Shown here: piece by piece, positions 1 through 6,692 of the stretch
Layout: every line of letters begins with the position of its first letter
Numbering within the stretch: position 1 is the stretch's first letter
Source of the DNA: an uncultured Phycisphaerales bacterium
GTDB taxonomy: Bacteria > Planctomycetota > Phycisphaerae > Phycisphaerales > SM1A02
NCBI GenBank assembly: GCA_946886375.1
Contig: CAMPIL010000137.1
Location: 1 to 8,908, forward strand
Direction of reading: 5' to 3'
DNA length: 8,908 nucleotides
Made by a program: the position numbers and the translations under genes
Notes under the pieces: generated by a model
Seen by the model: the letters and a program-made list of their open reading frames with translations, nothing else
Told to the model about the DNA's origin: nothing
Database searches by the model: none

Positions 1-68
1 CCGATCACGCAAACACGGCCTCGTTGTACCGCTACAGTCGATTCGTGTCAATACCAGCGGCGGTTCCG
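1..68. other. Region downstream of HEAT-repeat gene, nothing recognised
   Basis: These 68 bases after the HEAT-repeat gene stop show no strong hairpin with a T-run, no tRNA-like structure and no supported coding region. Confidence 0.4.
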
Positions 69-1208
69 TCATCCGGCGCTTGACGCCTCTAATCGCAGCA
101 CACTGCCGGCTGCCGCAACCTGCACCAGCGGGTTGGCGTCGGCCAGCAGGCGCGAAAGGTGCGACAGCGCCACCAGCATCTGCTTTCCGTTGCCGCCCAT
201 AACTCCCATGGTGTGTGCGGCTTGGGCGCGCAGTTCCGGCCGGTTGCTGTTGGCGTAGCCTGCGGGAACTTCAACCAGAATACGGGATGGGTTGATCCGC
301 GCGATGGCCATGGCGGCCGTCATACGAATTTCCGCCGGACGCTCCCACTTCCCGGTGCGATGAATCAGGTTGCTCAGGTCCGGCACTGCGCTGCCATCCT
401 TCAGTTCTCCGCACATCTGGCACGCCAGCGCGGCAAGTTCGGCCTCCTCAACCGGAACAAACAGCGCGGCGCGGATCACTTCCAGATCGTGCGTCGCTCC
501 GAGTTTGACCATGGCTTCGACGATCTGGAGTTCAACGATCTTCCGACGCGCCTGCGTAGCCCGATGAAGACCCTTGCCAATCGAGGATCGCAGCACCGCG
601 ATGGCGGACTTGTCGCCAAGTTCACCCAGCACAAGCGCGGCATTGCCCTTGACCTCGGCATCGTCGGCCAACAGCATCGTCAAGAGGGGATTGAGATCGA
701 TCGGCCGGCCGCAGCGCCGCAGGCCGTACATCGCCGCCGCCTGAACCGATTGGGATTCATCGTGCAGCAGCGGCTCCAAGAGCGGCGCGAGGTTGATGAA
801 TTTGTGTTTGCCCACGCTCATCGCCGAGACGAATCGCACGCCGCGGTTTTCATCGGCGAGTCCGCGCTGGACGATCGGCTCCAACGTTTCAGGCGCCGCC
901 GAAAGCGCTTCGATCGCGTTGGCGCGCAGCAGAGACGAAGGCGAGTCCGCGGCTTGAAGGAGAATCGAAAGCGCGGGCTGCCGAAGTTCCGCCGCACTTA
1001 CCGCCGGACCTGAAGGCACGGGAGCATCGCCCAGGCTCAGCGATGGGGTGTCGGTGCGCACCGTCAGCATCGACTGGTTCTTGGTCGTCCAAACCTGCTG
1101 ATTCGGATCGCTGGCGCACCCGGCAAAGATGATGCTGAAACCCATGGCGGCAATCGCGCCGCGGTGCAGTATGCCCATGTTTGATCCCATCGTGTGATGA
1201 TTCCTCAT
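69..1208 (-). CDS. HEAT-repeat lipoprotein
   Basis: Putative lipoprotein of up to 379 residues built largely from HEAT-type helical repeats; its precise function is unknown. The N-terminus has a basic/hydrophobic signal segment (about residues 16-30) ending in Phe-Ala-Gly-Cys, a fair lipobox with Cys31 as the lipidated residue. Ala at +2 does not resemble an inner-membrane retention signal by the E. coli rule. A low-complexity linker (about 35-75) precedes repeated amphipathic helix pairs with Ala-rich cores, for example around 93-104, 121-133, 153-165, 185-198, 257-270, 325-337 and 361-373, typical of HEAT/PBS-lyase-like scaffolds. Such repeats usually bind proteins. The start is uncertain: ATG at 1208 gives a long n-region, while ATGs at 1190 and 1178 give a more usual signal peptide, the latter with GGGA six bases upstream. 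It lies just downstream of lnt, whose product could acylate it. The stop is TGA. Confidence 0.8.
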   Translation of the reverse strand: MRNHHTMGSNMGILHRGAIAAMGFSIIFAGCASDPNQQVWTTKNQSMLTVRTDTPSLSLGDAPVPSGPAVSAAELRQPALSILLQAADSPSSLLRANAIEALSAAPETLEPIVQRGLADENRGVRFVSAMSVGKHKFINLAPLLEPLLHDESQSVQAAAMYGLRRCGRPIDLNPLLTMLLADDAEVKGNAALVLGELGDKSAIAVLRSSIGKGLHRATQARRKIVELQIVEAMVKLGATHDLEVIRAALFVPVEEAELAALACQMCGELKDGSAVPDLSNLIHRTGKWERPAEIRMTAAMAIARINPSRILVEVPAGYANSNRPELRAQAAHTMGVMGGNGKQMLVALSHLSRLLADANPLVQVAAAGSVLRLEASSAG

Positions 1209-1224
1209 GAACTTCGCCCTTTAT

Positions 1225-1239
1225 CTCGAAGCATTCGAG
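1225..1239. repeat. Short perfect inverted repeat upstream of HEAT gene
   Basis: CTCGAA, three bases, TTCGAG: two perfect 6-base arms, located 17-31 bases upstream of the outermost ATG of the HEAT-repeat lipoprotein gene and in the gap after lnt. It has no following T-run on the minus strand, so it is not a convincing terminator. It could be a small operator or a 5' UTR hairpin, or chance. Confidence 0.3.
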
Positions 1240-1290
1240 GTGCAGTGTACGTCGAGTCGCCCGCCCATGCCCCGTGTGTGTACGCCCGAA

Positions 1291-3021
1291 TCACGCGCGG
1301 CGTTCGGCATTCGACCGATGCCCCCGAGACAAAAACGTCCAGCCAAGCATCAGGATCGTGGCGATCAGGCACAAGGCGGGAAATAATTCGCCGATCTTGC
1401 CGTAGAGAGTTTGGCGGGAATCCAGCGTCACTTCGGCCCATAGCCAACCAGCCTGCCGCGGCTGGCCGTAGCCTCCACCGTTCACTGATCCAATCAGACG
1501 ACCGGCAGAATCGATGCTCAGGCTCATCCCCGTGTTGACGCTGCGCACCATCGGCACCCGATTCTCGATGCAGCGGAACCTCGCGATTTGTGCGTGCAGT
1601 TTGCGATCGGCGTCGGACGTGTTGAACCAGCCGTCGTTGCTCAGGTTCATGAACATGTCCGCACGCTTGACGCCGTCAACATAAATCATCCTGCGGCAGA
1701 ATCTCGCCACGGTGTCTTCAAAACAGATCGGCGTCGCAAGACGGTAACTCTGATTCATCCGTGGCGAATGGAGCGTGAGAATTGCGATGTCGGGATTTGA
1801 ATCAAGGTTGAACTGCATGCCCTGCGCACCGAGCGCGAGCAGTTGCTGTTCCAGCCAAGGCCATGCGGAAATGTAGGGCATCGTCTCGCCGAAGGGCGTC
1901 AGAAAGAATTTGTCATAGCGCTGCGGCGGGGAATCGCCTTGAACGAGAAATGCGCTGTTGTAGGTGCGCTCCCGCCGCAATGTCGCGGTTCGGCGGTCGG
2001 CGTCTTCCTCGATGGATGTGTTCACCCAGGCTTCGCTTCCTACAAGAAACGGCACCTGCATTTCATTGCTGAGCGATTGCACCGCTTCGGGCCAGCGGGT
2101 GAGATGAGCGGTTGGTTCGCCAAACAGATGAAGATGGTTCAGCGTCTGCGGATCAAATCCAAGGCCGGGAACCATGGTCTCAGGCCACGCGATCAAGTCG
2201 GGCGGCTGGGTCGATTGAGCCGCGGCGGCCCGCGTCATTTCGATGAACTGCGGCACGTCCCGCGCCTGTTCCTCCTCGCTCCAGCCAACCTTGTTGTCCT
2301 GCGGCAGATTCGTCTGAATGGCGAGAATGCGCGGACCGGGCGTCAGCGGCAGGTTCTGATCCATGCGCCACGCGCCGTAGATGAGGTTGGCAATCCAGAT
2401 GCCAGCGACCACGGAGGCCGTCACGACTGCGCGACGGGCGATTTCGCGCTGCCCGGACAACATGAATCCATCAACTATGACTCCGGAAACCATAGCGGTC
2501 AGAAAACTGATGAAGTACGTCCCCGCCAGATCGGCTGACTGCACCAGCACCGGCGCGGCAATCAGCGGGTGTCCGAGCAGGTACCACGGGTAGCCGTGAA
2601 ACAGCACGTCGCCGCGAAAGAACTCAACGCCGACCCAGACCACGGGGACCACGATCGTCATGCGCCTCCGCGATAACTGCCGTTGACGGCTGATCCTGCG
2701 GATTATCCAGGCGAACATGGCGGGCCAGACTGACAAGTACAGCGCGAGAAATGGGTACCCCACTGCTGTTACGGGAATGATCCAGTGCAGCAGCCACAGC
2801 CACATTGCGAATTGCGTCACCAGGACGCTGAGCAACATGCCGCGCGTCGATTGGGCCCGCACGGCCAGCAGCCCCAGCGGGGCGACCGCAATGAATGCGA
2901 GCGGCCAGAGATCAAACGGCGGGAACGAGAGCGCGAACAACGCCGCGTGCAGGAACGCGAGGAACAGTGGATGCAACCGTTGAAACACGGATGAACAGTA
3001 GGCTGCCCGATCCGGATTCAT
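1291..3021 (-). CDS. lnt: Apolipoprotein N-acyltransferase
   Basis: Inner-membrane enzyme that transfers an acyl chain from a phospholipid to the free amino group of the N-terminal diacylglyceryl-Cys of apolipoproteins, the last step of lipoprotein maturation. The protein has 576 residues. The N-terminal half is hydrophobic with several membrane segments (about 17-53, 62-107, 121-133, 155-187, 196-215). A periplasmic carbon-nitrogen hydrolase (nitrilase-fold) domain covers about 231-535, and a final membrane helix lies at about 545-565. The catalytic triad of the family is visible: Glu281 in WPET, Lys371 in YDKFFLTPFGE, and Cys433 in TPICFED. The family's GYPW-type membrane motif is at 143-146. 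It is longer than the E. coli enzyme, mainly between Glu281 and Lys371. The ATG at 3021 lies 6 bases after the accD stop and has GGAAG at 3031-3035, which overlaps the end of accD, suggesting translational coupling. Confidence 0.96.
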   Translation of the reverse strand: MNPDRAAYCSSVFQRLHPLFLAFLHAALFALSFPPFDLWPLAFIAVAPLGLLAVRAQSTRGMLLSVLVTQFAMWLWLLHWIIPVTAVGYPFLALYLSVWPAMFAWIIRRISRQRQLSRRRMTIVVPVVWVGVEFFRGDVLFHGYPWYLLGHPLIAAPVLVQSADLAGTYFISFLTAMVSGVIVDGFMLSGQREIARRAVVTASVVAGIWIANLIYGAWRMDQNLPLTPGPRILAIQTNLPQDNKVGWSEEEQARDVPQFIEMTRAAAAQSTQPPDLIAWPETMVPGLGFDPQTLNHLHLFGEPTAHLTRWPEAVQSLSNEMQVPFLVGSEAWVNTSIEEDADRRTATLRRERTYNSAFLVQGDSPPQRYDKFFLTPFGETMPYISAWPWLEQQLLALGAQGMQFNLDSNPDIAILTLHSPRMNQSYRLATPICFEDTVARFCRRMIYVDGVKRADMFMNLSNDGWFNTSDADRKLHAQIARFRCIENRVPMVRSVNTGMSLSIDSAGRLIGSVNGGGYGQPRQAGWLWAEVTLDSRQTLYGKIGELFPALCLIATILMLGWTFLSRGHRSNAERRA

Positions 3022-3027
3022 CGGCGA

Positions 3028-3885
3028 TTACTTCCCCGCGTAGTCGATCATGCTGCTGATCTCGCTGCGCAATTCGCTGCGCGGAACCACCCGGTCAATG
3101 AACCCGCAGTCCTGGAGGAACTCGGCTCGCTGAAAGCCCTCGGGCAGTTCCTGCCGTATCGTCTGCTGTATTACGCGCGGCCCGGCGAATCCGATGAGCG
3201 CTTTGGGTTCGGCAAGGATGATGTCACCAAGCATCGCGAAACTCGCGGTCACGCCCCCGGTGGTCGGATCAGTGAGCACACTGATGAACAGGCCGCCCTG
3301 GTCGTCAAAGCGGGCCAGCGCGGCTGCTGTTTTGGCCATCTGCATCAGCGAGAATCCCGATTCCATCATGCGGGCCCCGCCCGAGGCGCTGACGACGACC
3401 AGCGGCAGGTTGCTTTCGCCTGCAAGTTCGATCGCGCAGGTGATCTTCTCGCCGATCACCGACCCCATCGAACCGCCCAGGAATGTGAAGTCCATGCAGG
3501 CGAGGATGACCTTGCGGCCCTTGATGAATGCCCGGCCGGTCTGCACGCCGTCGTTCTGACCTGTTTTCTTCTGGGCCGCGACAATGCGGTCCTTGTAAGG
3601 CTGAAGGTCCACGAAGTTCAGCGGGTCCTCCGGAGTCATGTCGTCGAACAAGGGTTCGAAACTGTCCGGGTCAGCCAATTGCGCAACGCGCTGGGTCGCT
3701 GAAACGCGGAAATGGTGCTGGCACTTGGGCACCGGGCACACCCAGAGATTGCTTTCGACAGCCTTGCGAATGAGGGTCTCGGCGCATTCGGGGCAGCGAA
3801 TCCAGACGCCTTCGGGAACGGCTTTCTTTTCCGCCATGACGACGTCCGTTGCGTCAGACCAACTGCGGCTGGGAACCTGGGTCAT
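3028..3885 (-). CDS. accD: Acetyl-CoA carboxylase carboxyltransferase subunit beta
   Basis: Beta subunit of the cytoplasmic carboxyltransferase that, with AccA, moves the carboxyl group from biotin on AccB to acetyl-CoA to give malonyl-CoA, the committed step of fatty-acid synthesis. At 285 residues it has the normal length. The N-terminal zinc ribbon uses Cys31, Cys34, Cys50 and Cys55; the second knuckle is CX4C (CPVPKC) instead of the usual CX2C. The crotonase-fold core shows SASGGARMMES (166-176), DPTTGGVTAS (206-215) and GFAGPRVIQQT (232-242), all hallmark AccD motifs. The start is uncertain. ATG at 3885 has no visible Shine-Dalgarno and adds about 16 unconserved residues. ATG at 3837 would begin MAEKKAVPEGVW, closer to the usual AccD N-terminus, giving 269 residues. 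accA is not in the window. The stop is TAA, 6 bases before lnt. Confidence 0.97.
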   Translation of the reverse strand: MTQVPSRSWSDATDVVMAEKKAVPEGVWIRCPECAETLIRKAVESNLWVCPVPKCQHHFRVSATQRVAQLADPDSFEPLFDDMTPEDPLNFVDLQPYKDRIVAAQKKTGQNDGVQTGRAFIKGRKVILACMDFTFLGGSMGSVIGEKITCAIELAGESNLPLVVVSASGGARMMESGFSLMQMAKTAAALARFDDQGGLFISVLTDPTTGGVTASFAMLGDIILAEPKALIGFAGPRVIQQTIRQELPEGFQRAEFLQDCGFIDRVVPRSELRSEISSMIDYAGK

Positions 3886-3891
3886 GGCAGA

Positions 3892-3921
3892 AGTCTAAAC
3901 GGCGCGAGGGTCAAAGGTCAA
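3892..3921 (-). promoter_or_regulatory. Possible accD promoter within a tandem heptamer
   Basis: Read on the minus strand, TTGACC (3916-3921) resembles a -35 box and TAGACT (3892-3897) a weak -10 box, with 18 bases between. Transcription would begin almost at the 3885 ATG, which would fit better with translation from the 3837 ATG. The TTGACC lies in two tandem copies of the heptamer GGTCAAA (plus strand, 3909-3922). The match is moderate and found by eye; it may be chance. Confidence 0.2.
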
Positions 3922-3930
3922 AGTGCAATG

Positions 3931-4554
3931 CTAGGACCGCACATGCGCGGTGGATGCTGCGCCTTCCAATGCGCTCAGCAGGCTCGTGGGAACGGCGTAA
4001 CGCTCAATGCGGGGACGATCCTTCAGAACAGCGCGCATTTCGGTCAACGGGCGGTCTGAGAGCCAGCACCTCATCAACCCGATTCCCATGTCATGCAGAA
4101 CCAGCGCCACTTCATCGCTGCGGCTGCGCTTGAGAATCCGGGCCACGGTGTTGAACAGCCGATCGGCCGCATCGACCACGTCCTCGCCTTCAGGCGGCGA
4201 CAGCGAAAGCGGATCTTCATCCCATTGCTTGAAGCGTGTGTGAAATCGCTCAGCGAATTCCTGCCGGGTGAGACCCTCCAGCAGACCGAGGTTGGGATCG
4301 GCCAGTCCATCAGCGGACTTGATCTTGGCGCCCATCCGCGCGGCGCACAATCGCGCCGTTTCCGTCGCAGCATCATCGGGCGGGTGATGAATGAGCGATG
4401 GCCGCCCCAGCGCTGATTGACTTAGGTCGGCTTGCACCGCGACCCGGCCGGCGTCGCTCAGCGGTAAATCCGTCGAGCCGCGAAGCCGACCATCGGCGTC
4501 CCAGACTGTCTGACCACATCGGATCAGACTCACCATCATTGTCTTGCGCTTCAC
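3931..4554 (-). CDS. Histidine-phosphatase-fold protein, probably degenerate
   Basis: A 207-residue cytoplasmic protein of the histidine phosphatase (phosphoglycerate mutase-like) superfamily. The fold is clear. It has the N-terminal strand and motif LIRCGQTVWDADGRLRGSTD (10-29) followed by LPLSDAGR, a central NLGLLEGLT (88-96), the PPEGEDVVDAADR stretch (120-132), and ALVLHDMG (150-157) with the distal His154. Family members use Arg-His-Gly in the first motif, where the His is phosphorylated during catalysis; here it is Arg12-Cys13-Gly14 (codon TGT). The second-motif Arg of SPLxRAxQTA is also missing; the best alignment puts Ala62 there (PDDAATETA, 59-67). It may therefore be catalytically dead or altered, so no substrate is assigned. 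The start is GTG at 4554, supported by GGAG at 4562-4565 with a 7-base spacer. The stop is TAG, with a second in-frame TAG at 3895-3897. It sits between rpe and accD. Confidence 0.85.
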   Translation of the reverse strand: MKRKTMMVSLIRCGQTVWDADGRLRGSTDLPLSDAGRVAVQADLSQSALGRPSLIHHPPDDAATETARLCAARMGAKIKSADGLADPNLGLLEGLTRQEFAERFHTRFKQWDEDPLSLSPPEGEDVVDAADRLFNTVARILKRSRSDEVALVLHDMGIGLMRCWLSDRPLTEMRAVLKDRPRIERYAVPTSLLSALEGAASTAHVRS

Positions 4555-4561
4555 AGCATCA

Positions 4562-4565
4562 CTCC
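4562..4565 (-). promoter_or_regulatory. Ribosome binding site deciding a GTG start
   Basis: GGAG on the minus strand, 7 bases upstream of the GTG at 4554, supports that non-ATG start for the histidine-phosphatase-like gene over the internal ATGs at 4539 and 4536. Confidence 0.6.
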
Positions 4566-4571
4566 GAATTC

Positions 4572-4585
4572 CCCGATATTTCGGG
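4572..4585. repeat. Small hairpin in rpe to phosphatase gap
   Basis: CCCGA, four bases, TCGGG: a 5-bp stem in the 58-base gap after rpe. No T-run follows on the minus strand, so it is a poor terminator; it may be a weak mRNA processing or stabilising hairpin, or chance. Confidence 0.2.
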
Positions 4586-4612
4586 CGTCACCATTCACGG
4601 TCCAGAACTCGT

Positions 4613-5353
4613 TCATGTTCGCCCCCGCACAGGCGATTTGAGGGTCGCGGTTCCGCGCAGTTGGGCGATGGCCTTTGCGTAGTCGCCGGAATCGAATATC
4701 GCTGATGCCGCCACCAGCACGTCAACCCCGGCCGCAACGCATGCCGCGGCGGTTTGCGCGTTCACGCCGCCATCAATTTCCAATCGCTGATCGGCTCGCA
4801 GCAGCGGCTTGACGGCTCGCACCTTCTCAAGCACCTGCGGAATGAACGCCTGACCAGAGAATCCCGGATTCACGCTCATGATCAGGATCAGATCGAAGTG
4901 CTTCAAATGCGGCAGAACAGATGCGATATCTGTAGGTGGGTTAATCGCCAACCCCGCAGTCATGCCCGCATCGTGAACCTGGCTTGCCAAGGCGCCAGGG
5001 TCGGCAACGGCCTCCACGTGAAAGGTGAAGTTCGATGCTCCGGCCTGGGCAAACTGCTTGAGGAATCGCGCCGGATCAGTCACCATCAGGTGAACATCCA
5101 GGCATACATCCGGAAAGGCCTTGCGCAGCGACCGGCACATCGCCGGCCCCATCGTCAGATTCGGCACGAAGTGGCCATCCATCACGTCCAGATGCAGCAG
5201 GTCGGCTCCCGCCTCCAAGACCTTCTCGCAATCGCGAGCCATGTGGGCGAAGTCGGCTGAGAGAATCGACGCCGCCACCACCGGGCAGGGCTCGGTTTCC
5301 AAACGCGATTGAGGCAGGCTCGTGATTGTTGTGAGGGCCATTCCTACTGCCAT
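4613..5353 (-). CDS. rpe: Ribulose-phosphate 3-epimerase
   Basis: Cytoplasmic TIM-barrel metalloenzyme that interconverts ribulose 5-phosphate and xylulose 5-phosphate in the pentose phosphate (and, where present, Calvin) pathway. Numbered from the ATG at 5353 (246 residues), it shows ASILSADF (28-35), HLDVMDGHFVPNLTMGP (54-70) with His54 and catalytic Asp56, DVHLMV (86-91) with His88, MSVNPGFSGQ (159-168) and LEIDGGVN (191-198) with Asp194. The metal ligands and both catalytic Asp residues are intact. The open frame extends back to a TTG at 5422, but ATG 5353 has GAGG at 5362-5365 with an 8-base spacer and is preferred. ATG 5341 has AGGA abutting it, which is too close. Even from 5353 there are about 27 residues before the ASILSADF strand, against roughly 5-8 in typical Rpe. 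The stop is TGA. It lies about 90 bases downstream of the thioredoxin-like gene. Confidence 0.96.
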   Translation of the reverse strand: MAVGMALTTITSLPQSRLETEPCPVVAASILSADFAHMARDCEKVLEAGADLLHLDVMDGHFVPNLTMGPAMCRSLRKAFPDVCLDVHLMVTDPARFLKQFAQAGASNFTFHVEAVADPGALASQVHDAGMTAGLAINPPTDIASVLPHLKHFDLILIMSVNPGFSGQAFIPQVLEKVRAVKPLLRADQRLEIDGGVNAQTAAACVAAGVDVLVAASAIFDSGDYAKAIAQLRGTATLKSPVRGRT

Positions 5354-5361
5354 GAAATCGA

Positions 5362-5365
5362 CCTC
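5362..5365 (-). promoter_or_regulatory. Ribosome binding site favouring the rpe ATG at 5353
   Basis: GAGG on the minus strand, 8 bases upstream of ATG 5353. The upstream TTG (5422) and ATG (5386) lack a comparable site, so this decides the rpe start. Confidence 0.5.
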
Positions 5366-5443
5366 AACCGTGGAGGCGTCAAACATCGACGCGGCGTCCA
5401 GACGGGCGCCGCGTCGATTCAATCATAGCCTGAACGGTGGACT

Positions 5444-6511
5444 TCAGGAAGGCTTGGGCACCATGGCCGAGGCTCGCTGGGAGGCCTCTTGGTAGGTCGA
5501 AAGCGCCCGCTTGAATTCGGGCTTGGACTTGGGTGAGGCGGCGAAATACGCCTGTTTTTGCAGTTCGATGGCCTGATCCAATTCGCCGCGGTAATACCGG
5601 ATCAACGCCACGCCGGCCAGCGCGCGGGGGTCCTGAGCGCCAGCCAGGCGGCGCCCGGCCTCAGCGGCTTCAAGAGCAAGGTCCATGTCGCGCTTGGGCT
5701 GATCAATCTTCGGATCAGTCGCGATCTTCTCAGCCAGCATCTGCAAAGCGCCGGCGTCGGATGCGAACTTCTGGCCCATGAGCGTGTTGCGGGCGAAGTC
5801 ATATGCCTTGGCGCGGTCATCCATGTCCACCAGCAGCATCTCGAACTTTTCCAGTCCGACCGAGGCGAACACCGCCGCGTCAAGCGCCAGAACGTCTTCG
5901 TAGTGCTTGGAAGCGAGCATCCAGTTGCGAATCTTTCGCGCCGAGCGCGCTGCCTGCAGCGCGGGCTCGGCCTGCTTCTGCAACTTCGGATCAAATCGGC
6001 CGGTCATCACCTGCTTGAGGGTGTCGTCGAAGCCATCGTTGGCCTGCGGCAACGGGTTGCCGATGAACGCAATCTTTCCCTTGCGGTCAACGATGAACGC
6101 GCAGGGAATGCCTTTTTGCTCGGCGGCTTCAAGCCAGGCGCGCTTCGTGCCATCCTGCTTGTCGATCGCCACGGTGTATCCCATCTGCTCGCCCTGGGCG
6201 CGGACAAACGGCGCGACCTTGTCCTTTTCGCTATCGGTTGACACGCCGATGATCGTCAGGCCTTCGTCGGCGTACTGCTTTTGAAGTTCTGTGAGATGGG
6301 GAATGGACTTGCGGCACGGACCGCACCAGGTCGCCCAGAATTCAACGACGTACACCTTCCCCGGTTGAATGGTGGTCTCGGATCCCTTGACCCATTTCTC
6401 GATGTCCAATCCGGGCGCGTTGTCGCCGACAGCAAGTTTTTTCTGCTGGCCAAAAACCGAAGCGGCGAGACTCAAGGCCACAGCCGCACTGACGATGCTT
6501 CGAAGCTTCAT
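5444..6511 (-). CDS. Secreted TlpA-like thioredoxin with TPR-like C-terminus
   Basis: Predicted periplasmic thiol-disulfide protein of 355 residues. A signal peptide covers residues 1-21 (basic MKLR, hydrophobic 6-18, likely cleavage after Val-Phe-Gly). A TlpA/redoxin-type thioredoxin domain follows at about 26-155, with FWATWCGPCR (58-67; redox Cys63 and Cys66) and the cis-Pro loop GIPCAF (134-139, Pro136), which carries an extra Cys137. The rest (about 165-350) is helical with TPR-like stretches, for example NWMLASKHYEDVLALDA and PRALAGVALIRYYRGELDQA, and may be a protein-binding platform. The frame opens at an ATG at 6547, but ATG 6511 has a GGGAG site and begins the signal peptide directly, so it was chosen. 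CXXC proteins of this type reduce disulfides, for example in cytochrome c maturation; no partner gene is in the window, so the substrate is unknown. The stop is TGA. Confidence 0.9.
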   Translation of the reverse strand: MKLRSIVSAAVALSLAASVFGQQKKLAVGDNAPGLDIEKWVKGSETTIQPGKVYVVEFWATWCGPCRKSIPHLTELQKQYADEGLTIIGVSTDSEKDKVAPFVRAQGEQMGYTVAIDKQDGTKRAWLEAAEQKGIPCAFIVDRKGKIAFIGNPLPQANDGFDDTLKQVMTGRFDPKLQKQAEPALQAARSARKIRNWMLASKHYEDVLALDAAVFASVGLEKFEMLLVDMDDRAKAYDFARNTLMGQKFASDAGALQMLAEKIATDPKIDQPKRDMDLALEAAEAGRRLAGAQDPRALAGVALIRYYRGELDQAIELQKQAYFAASPKSKPEFKRALSTYQEASQRASAMVPKPS

Positions 6512-6518
6512 GCTGGAA

Positions 6519-6523
6519 CTCCC
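6519..6523 (-). promoter_or_regulatory. Ribosome binding site for thioredoxin-like gene
   Basis: GGGAG on the minus strand, 7 bases upstream of ATG 6511. It supports that start over the in-frame ATG at 6547, which would put 12 unneeded residues before the signal peptide. Confidence 0.65.
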
Positions 6524-6692
6524 ATTGACGACTCGGTGCGATGCCATGCGTGTTCGATGCGGCGGCGGGCAGGCTCAGCGCCGCGGCAATCAGATAAACA
6601 ATAGAAGCCCGCGACTGTTCCCGCCAGATTCAAAATCCACGTAAGTCGCGCCGGCGGGGCCAATTCTGCCGTTAGGAATCCTTGCGGGTCAG

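Noticed and set aside
159..1013. Long plus-strand open frame opposite the HEAT-repeat lipoprotein gene
   Set aside because: Its protein is rich in Arg, His and Gln with no recognisable motif, and it is fully antisense to a gene with a signal peptide and repeats. It looks like an artefact of GC-rich codon use.
1843..2538. Plus-strand open frame opposite lnt
   Set aside because: It is antisense to the catalytic domain of Lnt, where the real frame shows an intact triad; the frame has no family resemblance.
4754..5260. Plus-strand open frame opposite rpe
   Set aside because: It is entirely antisense to the conserved Rpe barrel and its composition is that of a shadow frame.
5354..5422. Extended rpe start at TTG 5422
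   Set aside because: There is no Shine-Dalgarno, the start codon is rare, and it would add 23 more residues to an already extended N-terminus; ATG 5353 has a GAGG site.
5558..6241. Plus-strand open frame opposite the thioredoxin-like gene
   Set aside because: It is antisense to a gene with a signal peptide, CXXC motif and ribosome binding site, and has no motif of its own.
6548..6692. Terminator or promoter between pgk and the thioredoxin-like gene
   Set aside because: GC-rich stretches are present, but I found no stable hairpin followed by a T-run and no -35/-10 pair with acceptable spacing.
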